From Ancylostoma caninum (Eukaryota > Nematoda > Chromadorea > Rhabditida > Ancylostomatidae): a DNA stretch of 64,000 nt. The DNA is taken from assembly GCA_037903475.1 (NCBI GenBank), contig JBAJFG010000074.1:496001-560000 (forward strand). Reading direction: 5' to 3'. The notes beneath the pieces were generated by a model. The model searched no databases and was not told the DNA's origin. It was given only the letters and a program-made list of their open reading frames with translations. The translations under genes were made by a program, and so were the position numbers. This document shows positions 11,326 to 20,741 of this stretch, piece by piece; the stretch's first letter is position 1; every line of letters begins with the position of its first letter.

Positions 11326-12192
11326 TCAGTTTAAACAGGTTTGTGTGGAAGCTGTGGAGGTGAAAGGAAGCCTACCACGACTAGCTCGGTCATATGAGCC
11401 TTTTGCCATAACAGACTTGGAAGAAGCATCTCTGGATGTGTGGGCAAGATTCAAGACTGTTTCTCGGGATGAAATATTAGCCCTATCGCGTATTTTTTGG
11501 TGAGTTACCGGGTAGAAAGTATTGTCAAGCGGAATTCGAGTTTTCGTATTCAAGTCGAACAAGCTGTTTCGGTCTACTCGATACTTTCCACCTTGCGTTT
11601 CGACAAGATGTCTCCTTTGTTGCCGAAGGGCATAGCCAAGTTTGCGTTCTTCACGGGTGAGCGAGGGTCTGATGAAAACATTAGTAAACTTCATTGAACT
11701 TCTGAGCTTACGCGCGCAGCGAAGCAGTGTCTGCTGACAGGCAGATGTTGGAAAAACTACCTTAAGCAGACGTGGCTTGCTACCATTAGGAATCCCAAGT
11801 CGGAACAGACTGACAGGGGAAAAGTTCACGTCCAACTCTTCAAACAGTTCCCAAATGTTACTCCACTCGAAACTCATTCTATCCTGCCCCCGTAGATCTG
11901 CTGCCGGTTCAGGCAGGCCAGCAATTACAACTGAGCGCTGCCTTTCAACGTCGTCAAATGTGCGTTCATTTTTACGCTGCTGATCACGACCAATCGTTTC
12001 AACAGCAGCGATTCCACCTTTCACTGCAGCTTTCTCAGCGTAAGTGGCATTCCTTCGCGGCAGCACCTGGGTCAGGATAGAAATGAGCATCAAATATCTT
12101 TCTGCTTCATTAAGTTTTAGCAACTCATCCGTTTTCTCCTCTAGGTCTTCAGCTGTACGGATAGAACTGGCATTGAGTTGTCGACCACTCAT
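11326..12192 (-). CDS. CR1-like ORF1 protein
   Basis: This is the 288-aa ORF directly upstream of ORF2. The N-terminal half has charged, helix-forming sequence (EDLEEKTDELLKLNEAERY) consistent with a coiled coil. The middle starts with ERQRSVVIAGLPE, a pattern usual in LINE ORF1 proteins just before an RRM-like RNA-binding domain, and continues with SVSLFRLG-like and LLKVVFP segments and basic residues such as REERKLGYALRQQRRHL. Such proteins bind element RNA and act as chaperones. The C-terminal tail is Ser/Thr-rich. The frame is intact from an ATG at 12192. Confidence 0.75.
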   Translation of the reverse strand: MSGRQLNASSIRTAEDLEEKTDELLKLNEAERYLMLISILTQVLPRRNATYAEKAAVKGGIAAVETIGRDQQRKNERTFDDVERQRSVVIAGLPEPAADLRGQDRMSFEWSNIWELFEELDVNFSPVSLFRLGIPNGSKPRLLKVVFPTSACQQTLLRCARKLRSSMKFTNVFIRPSLTREERKLGYALRQQRRHLVETQGGKYRVDRNSLFDLNTKTRIPLDNTFYPVTHQKIRDRANISSRETVLNLAHTSRDASSKSVMAKGSYDRASRGRLPFTSTASTQTCLN

Positions 12193-12378
12193 GGTGGATG
12201 CAGATGCAAGAATGGAAGTCTTTGCTCCTTCAAGCTAATAATTGGAATCAATGAACCGCCAGCAATGAGTATTAGCTCGACAAGTATGAAATGTTGGATT
12301 TTTCTCAGTGATCAGCTTAACAACTGATAGTGAAGTATTACTTGGTGGATTCTCAACTTCTCTTTCGCCGCGAAGGTA

Positions 12379-12470
12379 CATTATCTCCTCCCTCCACCTC
12401 CCTACCCAAAATCGCATCCTAAAATTAAAAATTAAACTCAGGGGAAATATCGGAAATCAATGGTTTACCA
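12379..12470 (+). repeat. Dispersed repeat B, copy 2
   Basis: It shares TACCCAAAATCGCAT, TAAAATTAAA and GGAAATATCGG with 5577-5680. It lies about 190 bp beyond the start codon of the CR1-like ORF1 and may be part of that element's leader, or an older repeat next to the insertion. Confidence 0.5.
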
Positions 12471-13303
12471 TCGAGAATTGGATTGAAGTAATTATTAAAA
12501 CAAGTACATATTTGATAAATATTTCAGAAATGAGGGAATAAAATTGAGCCGATACAAAACTTTCATTTGCTTTATGAGGTTATTTTAAGAAAGTTGCTGA
12601 CGCCTCCTCAGAATGAAACGTCACAAGTGCTACTCATTTGCTTTGGCCATGAGTTTTACAAGGGAAATGCACGAAGAAAAGCTGCTAATCCATAACAAGG
12701 TCTATATGGGTGAAGAGCCTGTCCAACATAATTTTACGACCTATACTTGAAATCTGCTAAATGGTCTACAGAAGCTTGGAGTCACACGTGGAGCGAGAAT
12801 ATCTGAATACTTCACTACCCATGGGATAAACGTAAAGAATAGCACACTTAGTTCGCAATCGATTTGGTAGTCTGCGTAGCTACAATGTCTTCCTACAATG
12901 AATATCAAAGTGACCACGTTTAACCAGTTCTATTATTGTCTTTACAAGACACGAAAATTGACAATGTTCACGTTGATTCCATGCGTAAAAAGTCTTGGTA
13001 GTCTGTGCACAAAGATGGAAAGTTTCCATTCTGGCCCTCCCACGTCTCAGACAAATTCAGCTACATAGTCAAATTCTGTTGAGCGGACTAACCTATCAAG
13101 TTGAGGAATTGTGAATGTCCGCGCTCTTTGTGGTGATACTGCTCAACTGCATTAAATTTTCTGGAGATGCGTAAATGTCCAATTCGAAGAGCGTTCCATA
13201 GCGCTCTTAATGTTTATGTTTATTACATTAATAACTCATGTGAGGGAAATTGGCATAGATATAATACAATATAGAACAGAATGAGGGCATGTTATTACAT
13301 ATA
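12471..13303. other. No recognisable gene
   Basis: Only short frames with no domain signature are present; I see no transposon ends until the mariner TIR at 13304. Confidence 0.4.
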
Positions 13304-14559
13304 TTAGGGTGGTCAGAAAGTCTTAAGCCGATTTTTTTATACTTTCGATTCTTGACCGGTACCACGACCTACCATGTGGTATCATCCTCTATCAGTATCA
13401 CTCTCGAACCCGATAGGTATATATACCCAGGTTGCCTTCCTTAACTTTGATTACAATGTCAATTCCACAGGTGCACATTCGAGCGATTATCTTCTATGAA
13501 TGGCACCGCGGCACTGGAGCGACGGAAACCGTTCGCAACATCAACAACGCATTAGGAGAAGACACTACTTCCATCAGCACTGTCAAACGCTGTTTCGCTC
13601 GCTTCGAAGGAGGAGATACGGACTTCGAAGAAAAGGAAGAAAAGCCTCGGTCGGGACCCCCCTCAAGGTGGAAGACTCTGTCATTCTCGGCGCCGTCAAA
13701 GAGGACCCGGAAGTTAGCACGCGCAGTCTTGCGACGAGACTCAGATGTAGCCATCAAACCGTCCTCACTCGCCTTCAGGTCCTCGGCTACAGAAAAGTGC
13801 TGACTCGATGGATCCCTCATGCCTTGACCGATAGTACGCGCTTTACCCGGATATCCATTTGTCAGTCTCTCCTTCTCCGCCCTTAACGAAAGAAGTTTCT
13901 GAGGGATCTGATTACCGGAGATGAGAGTTGGGTCCTCTACGATTCCAATACGCGTCGTGCCTTGTGGCTTCCTCAAAGAGAAGACCCTCCAACGCAAGCC
14001 AAATCGGACCTTCACCCCAAGAAGTGTCTCCTTTGCTGCTTTTGGGATTCGCAAGGAATGCTGTATCACGAGCTGCTCCCGCAAGGACACACCGTCACCG
14101 GTAGCGTTTACGCCAATCAGCTCCAGAAATTAGCGGACGCTGTTCGAGAAAGACGGCCGAGACGAGCTTTTGTCCACCTGCTACACGATAACGCTAAGCC
14201 CCATGTAGCTAAAGAGACACTTGAAAAGTTGGAGGAGCTGGGCTGGGACACGGTTCCCCATCCACCCTATTCCCCTGATATTGCCCCCTCTGATTATCAT
14301 TTGTTTCGCCCCCTAAAGGCATTCCTGGCTAAGAAAAAAATTCACCAAACTTGAAGATGTTGGAAGGGCGGTCAGCGACTTCTTTGACTCCCAGTCTCCC
14401 CAGTTCTGGGAAAAGGGGATCGCTGATCTGCCCATTAGGTGGGACATTGCAGTGGCTAATGATGGTGATTATATCGTTGAGTAAAATTCATTGTGTGCTG
14501 AATAATAAAATAAAGAAAAAAAAGGTGTCAAACGGCTCAAGACTTTCTGACCACCCTAA
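13304..14559 (+). mobile_element. Mariner-family transposon, nearly complete
   Basis: The terminal inverted repeats are about 27 bp (TTAGGGTGGTCAGAAAGTCT at the left; the reverse complement at 14533-14559 differs by one base). TA dinucleotides flank both ends (13302-13303 and 14560-14561), the standard mariner target duplication. The element is 1256 bp and encloses one transposase frame with three lesions. Nearly identical TIRs mean it is much younger than the mariner at 5748. Confidence 0.92.
13456..14484 (+). pseudogene. Mariner transposase, frameshifted (DD34D)
   Basis: From ATG 13456 the product begins MSIPQVHIRAIIFYEWHRGT, the mariner paired-type helix-turn-helix region. The catalytic triad is recognisable: ITGDESWVLYD (about 13914), LLHDNAKPH (about 14182), and SPDIAPSDYHLF (about 14275), with 34 residues between the second and third Asp. 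Three lesions break the gene: a slip in a C run near 13659, an in-frame TAA at 13884-13886 just before RKKFLRD, and a slip in an A run near 14332-14341. Past the last slip the reading continues to DIAVANDGDYIVE and a stop at 14482. It is inactive as it stands but only lightly damaged. Confidence 0.88.
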
Positions 14560-14796
14560 TACACTGGACCTGTTCAGCAACTTGATGTCACACAACATGT
14601 GTTCTGCGGAACCAGATATGAGTCTACAATTCTGCTCAATGCTTTAACACCGCTAGATAAAGATTCCTGTTGCTAATTTCAAGATATTTGGAAACTGCTC
14701 CGTTGGCAAAAAAAGTAATATCTGATGTTATGTTTGGCTCGTTGTACATAGTGTTTGATAGTTTTTCTTCTGGTGACTGATTCCCTTGCGGTACAG

Positions 14797-15020
14797 AAAA
14801 GTTCAGGTCTCAAGCCGCATTTGCCCGTTAAGGTTATGTGAAATGTGAAATAGCATTAGATCGTATTGTCGTCTGCGATAAGATAAGGAACATAAATCAG
14901 GTAAGTCATTCCTTTCGGCGGCCGAGGGGATCTGATTGTAATTGAATGCACGCGTTCGTGTCATTAGTTTCCTAGTAAAACTATCCTGTACCCGTTCTAA
15001 TTTGTTCACATAGGCTTAAT
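14797..15020 (-). pseudogene. LINE reverse-transcriptase C-terminal fragment
   Basis: The minus-strand frame reads YVNKLERVQDSFTRKL, then SYRRRQYDLMLF and NLNGQMRL. This is the conserved C-terminal block of CR1/Jockey-type ORF2 proteins; compare RLEKVQQAFTKI in the LINE at 58080. Nothing of the polymerase core remains upstream, and no 3' tail is visible. It is a dead relic. Confidence 0.65.
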
Positions 15021-15240
15021 GATACATGATTTGCTCGGTTTCCATCAATTTCCGCTTTTAAAAAAATTAAAAAAAATTGGAGGATGACAGATCGAAACTG
15101 TGGGATTCTCCTGCATGCTATAAAATTTGGGCAAAAGATATCGCTGACAGAATTGTACCAAACCAGATGCAGTGCACACAGAAAATTTGCTTTGCCAGTC
15201 GGCCACATCGTGCATGAACCTACTTTTCGAAAATGTTGTA

Positions 15241-15264
15241 CCTCAGAACTTGGGTAACCGAACC
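15241..15264 (-). repeat. SL1-like sequence, minus strand
   Basis: On the minus strand this reads GGTTCGGTTACCCAAGTTCT then GAGG. Relative to the nematode SL1 leader it has three substitutions and one insertion, and GTA follows directly, as at a splice donor. It may be a diverged SL gene copy or coincidence; the flanks show no other SL RNA hallmark. Confidence 0.3.
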
Positions 15265-15518
15265 GAAATCGAGGGGGCCTCAACCGATAGGTAAAGGTTC
15301 TTATGTCAACAAACGACATGAGACTGTTCAACTTCATTTGGTTGACTGGCAGACTAAAAAAGTAAGGGAAATTCACTGTTCAGCAACAGATAAGGAGGAA
15401 GCTTTCACAAAATCAACGTCGAAGAGGGCAGAAATCTCGGTTTGATAAATTCTTGAACTTCCATTTTCAATTGTGCGTCCTACCCTGCGACCATAATGTT
15501 TAAAGGAACAAGGTTAAA

Positions 15519-15881
15519 CTACTTCTGGAAAACAACCCAGTGAACAGCTCCTTGTAAGATGTGCGTAGCAAAATTTTGACTCTCTTCAATTGTGAACTCT
15601 CCAAAACCGTCGCGAATCATTGATTGTATGTAGTTGAATGATGCACGTTGCTCAAATCTCCTTTTTTTCTCTTTTTTTTCTTCACGATCGTCATTAACCA
15701 CTTTTAAAACAAAATTTAAGTCATTTGTTCCCAAATCGTAGGCGACAAAAAACCAAAAGCTGCGAGCATCTCTACTCAGCCACCTCTCCACGTCTGAGAC
15801 CGCCATTACGCGGAGCAATATGTTGATTAAATTGAAAATCGCGGTGCTGTGCTCTTGAGAATTTTTGTCGAAAGGGGTCAT
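15519..15881 (-). CDS. Hypothetical 120-aa ORF, no family recognised
   Basis: The minus-strand frame starts at ATG 15881, with a TGA directly before it, and runs 120 codons. The sequence is protein-like (FNLINILLRVMAVSDVERWL near the start, then a lysine/glutamate-rich stretch, ending VHWVVFQK) with no signal peptide, membrane segment or known motif. No splice sites were needed or found. It could be a small real gene, an exon or a chance frame; the lysine-rich run over poly(A/T) argues for caution. Confidence 0.22.
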   Translation of the reverse strand: MTPFDKNSQEHSTAIFNLINILLRVMAVSDVERWLSRDARSFWFFVAYDLGTNDLNFVLKVVNDDREEKKEKKRRFEQRASFNYIQSMIRDGFGEFTIEESQNFATHILQGAVHWVVFQK

Positions 15882-16881
15882 TCACAACGTCCGCAGGAAC
15901 CGGGTTTCCCAAAAAAGCCTATCTGGAATGGAAAGAAATAGTACAGGAAATTGACTTGCAAGAAATGGAACTTCCGTCTTGCAAAACAATGCAGTGTTTC
16001 TTGTGTAAACAAATAAAGTGGAGGAATAATCATGTCATCATAAAATTAGTTCTCCAGGTTATCTTTAGTGCCCATCTCAAGCAATTATGTATTAAGAAGT
16101 CGGTCAAGGAAATTTGAATGTTTAAAGAAGAGAAAGTTCCAAACTCCTTGACAATAATCTCCAAGGGATATGTTTCTTCCAGAAATCCAGATTTTTAAAA
16201 TTTTTTGAACTCGAATTTTCGTGTTCGAATATATCTAATGCATTATTTGGAGGTTATAAAAGGCAAATTCCCGAGATTTTGTGCCAGAACAGGGTTTAAC
16301 GGCTTATAAATCGTTGGAGTTTAGGGAAAATATGCAAACGTGGTTACTACGATAACTTCCGCTATTTATATGCATGTAAATAAGTATGCCAATATTGCTC
16401 ACTAAATAAGATAAAGCTCAGAATTATACTGGAATTAACGGCATAGTTTTACAAAAAATGGAAAGCGACTAGAATGATATGGCATAAGAATCCTGCGAAA
16501 ACTCAGAGGACAACTCAAGGATATGAGGCCACACCTCAACGACCTACATTTTCTGTAATGAAATCCCGTTATAAAAATGAAAAAATCAGCGGCCAGCTGT
16601 AAAGCGCTCCGAAACATAATGAACAATGAGAGTGGTGGTAGTTTCTAACGACGAATAGTGTTCGCTATGGCAACTGGAGTTGATACAATCACACTTTGGA
16701 GTAATTCACGTTCATGCTCACGAGTTCGTAGTAGCGTGCTTCTTGTAATGTAGCGGTCAGCTGACAAGGTGTCAAGCACCATGGGGTACAGGAAGTGTTC
16801 TTAGGAAAAATTCAACGAACGCACTAATTCTGTTACTACGTCAACAGCGGGAAGAAGTACTACAATAGTGGCTCGTAACCA
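15882..16881. other. No recognisable gene
   Basis: AT-rich sequence with short frames only. I see no domain, inverted termini or tandem repeat. Confidence 0.4.
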
Positions 16882-17102
16882 GGGATGTGCGTAACAAAAA
16901 TTTCAATTTTCGTAAATCGTAAATCGTAACTTTTCCGAAACCGCCGTAAATCGTAGATCTTAAATCGTAACTGAGGGTCCGAGTAACTCATTACGAAATT
17001 CGGGCCATTTTTCGTAAATTGTAAATCGTAAAAAAATCGCCCAAAAATGGCCTTAAATCGTAATTCGTGAATCGTAAATCGTAATTATGCCCACCTCTGC
17101 TC
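16882..17102. mobile_element. MITE-like unit rich in TAAATCGTA
   Basis: TAAATCGTA and close variants occur about eight times in roughly 180 bp, in both direct and degenerate form. The ends, CAGGGATGTGCG at the left and the reverse complement of CCCACCTCTG at the right, are weakly inverted. This looks like a short nonautonomous element or satellite unit. It is noncoding. Confidence 0.45.
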
Positions 17103-17189
17103 GTAACTAAGTTTTTCACCAACACAGAATGGGTTTGAATTGCAAAAAGGATGGTAAAATAAGGTTCAAGTAGTGGTTTTAGTCTGTTA

Positions 17190-17403
17190 AGTAGTGGTTT
17201 AGTCTCTACCGACAGACGCAACGCTTTCAAGGAGCGTCGCGGCTACGATGTACTTACTAATTCGCCGCTTCATCCTCCCAAACTCGTCGGGCAGTGATTT
17301 ACAGACGGCGCGGGGATGTAGAGTTTGGTTGACTGACGGCAGGATCGAACCAACGACCGTTTGCGTGACAGGCGGTGCGCCTCTTACCACTCTGCCACAG
17401 AGG
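17190..17403 (-). mobile_element. tRNA-derived SINE-like unit
   Basis: On the minus strand from 17403 the sequence starts GGCCTCTGTGGCAGAGTGGT, a good polymerase III A box in a tRNA-like D-arm. A B box GGTTCGATCC follows at about 17347-17356. The 3' half of the expected acceptor stem does not pair with the 5' end and the T stem has a mismatch, so this is not a working tRNA. Beyond the B box comes about 150 bp of unrelated sequence ending near CTAAACCACTACTTAAC. A tRNA-like head with an unrelated body is the structure of a SINE. No second copy was seen in the window, so a lone tRNA pseudogene remains possible. Confidence 0.5.
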
Positions 17404-17693
17404 CCTTCAATCACTATTAATATCCCATGAAAGCAAATTTTCTTGCCTGGTTTCCGAAGAAGAAAATGATGTGGCTGCCTATTATTTACGACTTATCGTC
17501 TATTATTTATTGCTTATTGTCCCTGAATATTTGTTCACTACTATTACTTATTAATTTCTTATTCATGAAGCACTCTAAATTCAATGTTTTACAAGTATAA
17601 CTAAGTTACCAGCATATGTAGCAATTCTTTTAAACGTACGTAATTCCAATGAAGTTACACCATAATATTCTCTGATATGGCAAATACTGGTAG
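17404..17693. other. AT-rich spacer, nothing recognised
   Basis: Contains loosely repeated TATTATTTA and TTATTG motifs only. Confidence 0.4.
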
Positions 17694-17861
17694 CTCCAAA
17701 CGGCCGAGTGCAAGGGACGGCGACGCGCCGCGGCTCTCTAGGGCAGAGAGACAGAAGTTTCACACGTAGCTCTAGCTGGCACTCGTCTTGTCTGCCAGCA
17801 GCAGACAAGACGAGTGCCCCGCCGCGCCGCGGTCCCGCCCCTTGCACACGGCCGTTTGGAG
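17694..17861. mobile_element. Fold-back MITE with perfect central hairpin
   Basis: Outer arms starting CTCCAAACGGCCG pair with the reverse complement at the right end (GGCCGTTTGGAG), and GTGCAAGGG and CGCCGCGG continue the stem. In the centre an 18-bp perfect stem (17778-17795 with 17801-17818) closes on a 5-nt loop. The unit is GC-rich against an AT-rich background, which fits a recently inserted MITE. Confidence 0.75.
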
Positions 17862-18265
17862 TTCGTTGTACAAGCAATGCTACTCATCAATTAACTGTAA
17901 TAAAAGTCAAGAATGAGATTCTCTAATCAGTTCTAAAAAAAGAGACTCCTGAAATTTCCCTTTTGCATGTAAACGAAGGCAATGAAGTCTGGCTACCTAC
18001 TTTTCCAATTAGGCTATTTCCACACCCACGGCGAATGCCGCTGGCTCTAGCACAGTTCAGAAAAGAAAGAAAATCAGCAATTTTATCCGGGAAATCGATA
18101 CTGGTACGCCTTTACAGCGAATATCCGGCTGGGAAAAATCCAGGAAACGTCATTTCTCACGAGTTTATAGAAGCATTCCCGAAGCAGAATTGATGATGAG
18201 GAGACCAGTGTCACAGAGAAAAAACACGTTTTTTTTCAGACAAAGAGAATGTTAATAATTTTAAT
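17862..18265. other. No recognisable gene
   Basis: Only a 76-codon frame (17963-18193) without a domain is present. Confidence 0.35.
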
Positions 18266-18329
18266 GCCCATGAATGAATGCGTGGATGAATGAATGAATG
18301 AATGAATGGATGAATGAATGAATGAATTG
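18266..18329 (+). repeat. (AATG)n microsatellite
   Basis: Tandem AATG/GATG units with some interruptions. The same motif recurs at 27250, as ATTC at 29254, and at 41376. Confidence 0.9.
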
Positions 18330-18604
18330 GTTTGATGAATGCAGAAACAAGGAGGAGAATGCGACGAGTTTGATCTGCATGTTGAAAAGGTTTTAAAGCA
18401 GTGTTTCACAAAAAAAATCTTTCAAATATGCGCCTCCAAGTATAAACGGTGCATGCGCCGCGCAGTCAAGGAAAAAATGCGTTTCTTACCAACAGTATTC
18501 GCGTTTCCATGGGAAGGACAACAGCAGAAAATTGTTGTCACTGCCCCCCCCCCCCACATTGTTGCGCACTGATATGTTAATAGCTTAATAGCAATAAATT
18601 TCTA

Positions 18605-18775
18605 CTACCTGTGTGCACAAAAATTGCTGCAGCAGCGAGGGCGTCGCGTGCTGCACGACACGACAATGTGTGCTCGTTGGCCACTGATATTGGCATCCAC
18701 CCTCGCCGTCGTGTGTGGGGGTGTCATGAAGTGTTTTTGAGTTATTAGCTCGTAATATTTTATGCACACCTGGCA
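18605..18775. mobile_element. Possible short MITE
   Basis: CCTGTGTGCACAAAAAT at the left faces CCAGGTGTGCATAAAAT (reverse complement) at the right, about 12 of 17 matching. The termini resemble the GTGTGCAAAAG of the mariner at 5748. No TSD was identified, so the call is weak. Confidence 0.3.
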
Positions 18776-18989
18776 CGCTCATGTTATCAAGGAGTTATCC
18801 GCCTATGAGATCGCCGCGTGCTAAGAATAGTGTGCAGAAGTAACCTAGTTGAGGGTGGAGAGGTAGAAATGTCAATTTGCTCCTGGCAAAGGTGTAAGTG
18901 TACTTGAAGGCCTTGTTTTGTTATGATACTTTGTAAGGCTCAAGAATGCTAAGAGTGGCAAAGGACATTTATGATTGAGTAGCAAACTC

Positions 18990-20530
18990 AGAACTCTTAG
19001 AGAAAGTTGTCAGCACACTTCTGTTCCAAAGCAACTTGCAGGCAACCTTTTCAACCAGAAAATCGTTGTCGACAAGGTTGACGTCATCATGCCGTTCAAA
19101 AATAGGTTGTTAGCTGGTTTTCTCCCAATTTCTCCCCTAGTCTCCTAATTTGTCGACGAGGAGGAGCAAAACAAGTTGTCGACTGCTTTCTAGCAAGAAC
19201 AACTTGCTGCCAAGCTTCTTAATTGTAAAGGTTGTCAGCAAGTTGTCTTTCAGCCGAGCAGCTTGTCGATAAGAAGGTGTCGAAGCAATCTGGCTAGTTT
19301 CCTCATCTGCACAATAATCAATTCAACTCATTTTAACGAGAACCAAAGGCAGAAATAATTTTACGACAAGCATTAACAGCCAACAATTTGTCAGCAAGTG
19401 GAGGCGCGAGCATATCGTCAGCAATTTAGTTCGACTGAAAAATTGTCAGCAAAAAAAAGGTGGAAAAAGTTGTCAACAAGCTTCGAAACCGACAACTTTT
19501 TTGCAAGAAATGATGACAGCAAGTTGTGGGCAAGTTTTGGGAAAGACATCTCGTCAGCACGATGTGGCTAAAACAAGTTGTTAACAAGCTTAGGTGCGAA
19601 CAAGTTTGAGATGCAATCAGCAACTTGCTCGCTAATTACTTGTGAGCAAGTTGTTCTAGGGTTTCTCTGACTGTGGTGTGTGTCATGTCACTGAGACTTT
19701 AAAAGGTGTGCACTTGCTCATAACGGGATTTTAAAAGTACAATCCCCGGAAAGGGACTTCACGACAAGTCCTTGAGTAATGTGTCTCTGTGGAAGTGAGA
19801 CAAAAAAATAGTGCCTTTTCGTTTCCATTGATCCATTCTTCATCAAAGAAGGTATAAACGACTCTTTATTTCAGGAACAACTCTGGTGATTGTCATCCAC
19901 CGTTTTCAAGGCAAATCATTGAAAATTTCGGTACAGATCCTACTGATTCGGAATTTTGTTGGTTTCCGGGCAAGTTCTTGCTGAATATCGTGAGTGCAAG
20001 GGGATCTTGTTCATGCTTTAAAGAAAAACATATTGGATTTGGCTACATGCACGACTTCTTTTCGCCTTTTTTGTTGACAATTTGTCAGCCGTGCCAAACT
20101 GCTGACAACTTGCTTCCGCCTTTCTTGCTGGCAACTTGTCGGATGTGAACGCTTGTCCTAAAATTGCTTTTGCCCTTCGTTGTCATTTAGGTGATAGCAG
20201 ACATTTATTTTAAATTTGCCACGGTAACCGCTGCTCTAGTGTTCTCAATGTATGTTACGCAGGTGAGGAAACTAGGCTGTTCGCTTTGGCACCTTGTTGT
20301 CGACAAGTTGTTTGGGTGAAAGACAACTTACCGGCAAGTCTTGCAACGAAAAGCTTGCTGGCAAGCTATTTCTGTGAGTAACTTGTCGACAATTTGTTTC
20401 ATCTCTTCCTTGACGACAAGTTGTTGGGAGAAAATGTTGCTGACAACTAGTTTTTTGATGGCGTGATGATGTCAAATTTGCCGGCAACGAAGTGCTAGCT
20501 AAAAAGTTGTCTACAAGTTGTTTTGCGGCG
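18990..20530. repeat. CAAGTTGT-rich degenerate repeat field upstream of the collagen gene
   Basis: Variants of GCAAGTTGTC / GACAACTTGC recur dozens of times on both strands over about 1.5 kb, often as AGTTGTCGACAA, at irregular 20-45 bp spacing. Two minus-strand frames here translate to repeated LLTTC / SLPTTC-like strings, which reflect the repeat and not a protein. A gap with few motifs lies at about 19700-20060. It ends about 200 bp before the collagen start and is noncoding. Confidence 0.65.
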
Positions 20531-20698
20531 AAAGTGGGCTGATAACGTGTTCTAGATATTCTGCGGTATCTCCCATTTTACCGCAGAACTCACTATCACT
20601 CAAAAGCCCGCCCCACCGCCGCGGGCCGCTAGCGAGTTCGATCCGGACCGCGCAGTTCTCGCGGCGGTTCAGTGCGGTCAGTTCACGTTATCACTGTC

Positions 20699-20707
20699 AT
20701 ATATAAG
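20699..20707 (+). promoter_or_regulatory. TATA box of the collagen gene
   Basis: ATATATAAG lies 35 bp before the ATG at 20742. A TTTCATCAG just before the start could serve either as leader or as a trans-splice acceptor. Confidence 0.55.
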
Positions 20708-20741
20708 CATATCCACACCCGCTTTCATCAGCTCATCTCTG

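Larger units (their letters stand above)
8449..12192 (-). mobile_element. CR1-like non-LTR retrotransposon with both ORFs open
   Basis: ORF1 (12192-11326) and ORF2 (11229-8449) lie in order on the minus strand, separated by 96 bp. Both reading frames are uninterrupted, unlike every other transposon in the window. The 5' leader above 12192 and the 3' end below 8449 could not be delimited, and no target-site duplication was identified. Confidence 0.8.

Noticed and set aside
17338..17403. Functional tRNA gene on the minus strand
   Set aside because: A and B boxes are good, but the 3' half of the acceptor stem does not pair with the 5' end and the T stem has a mismatch.
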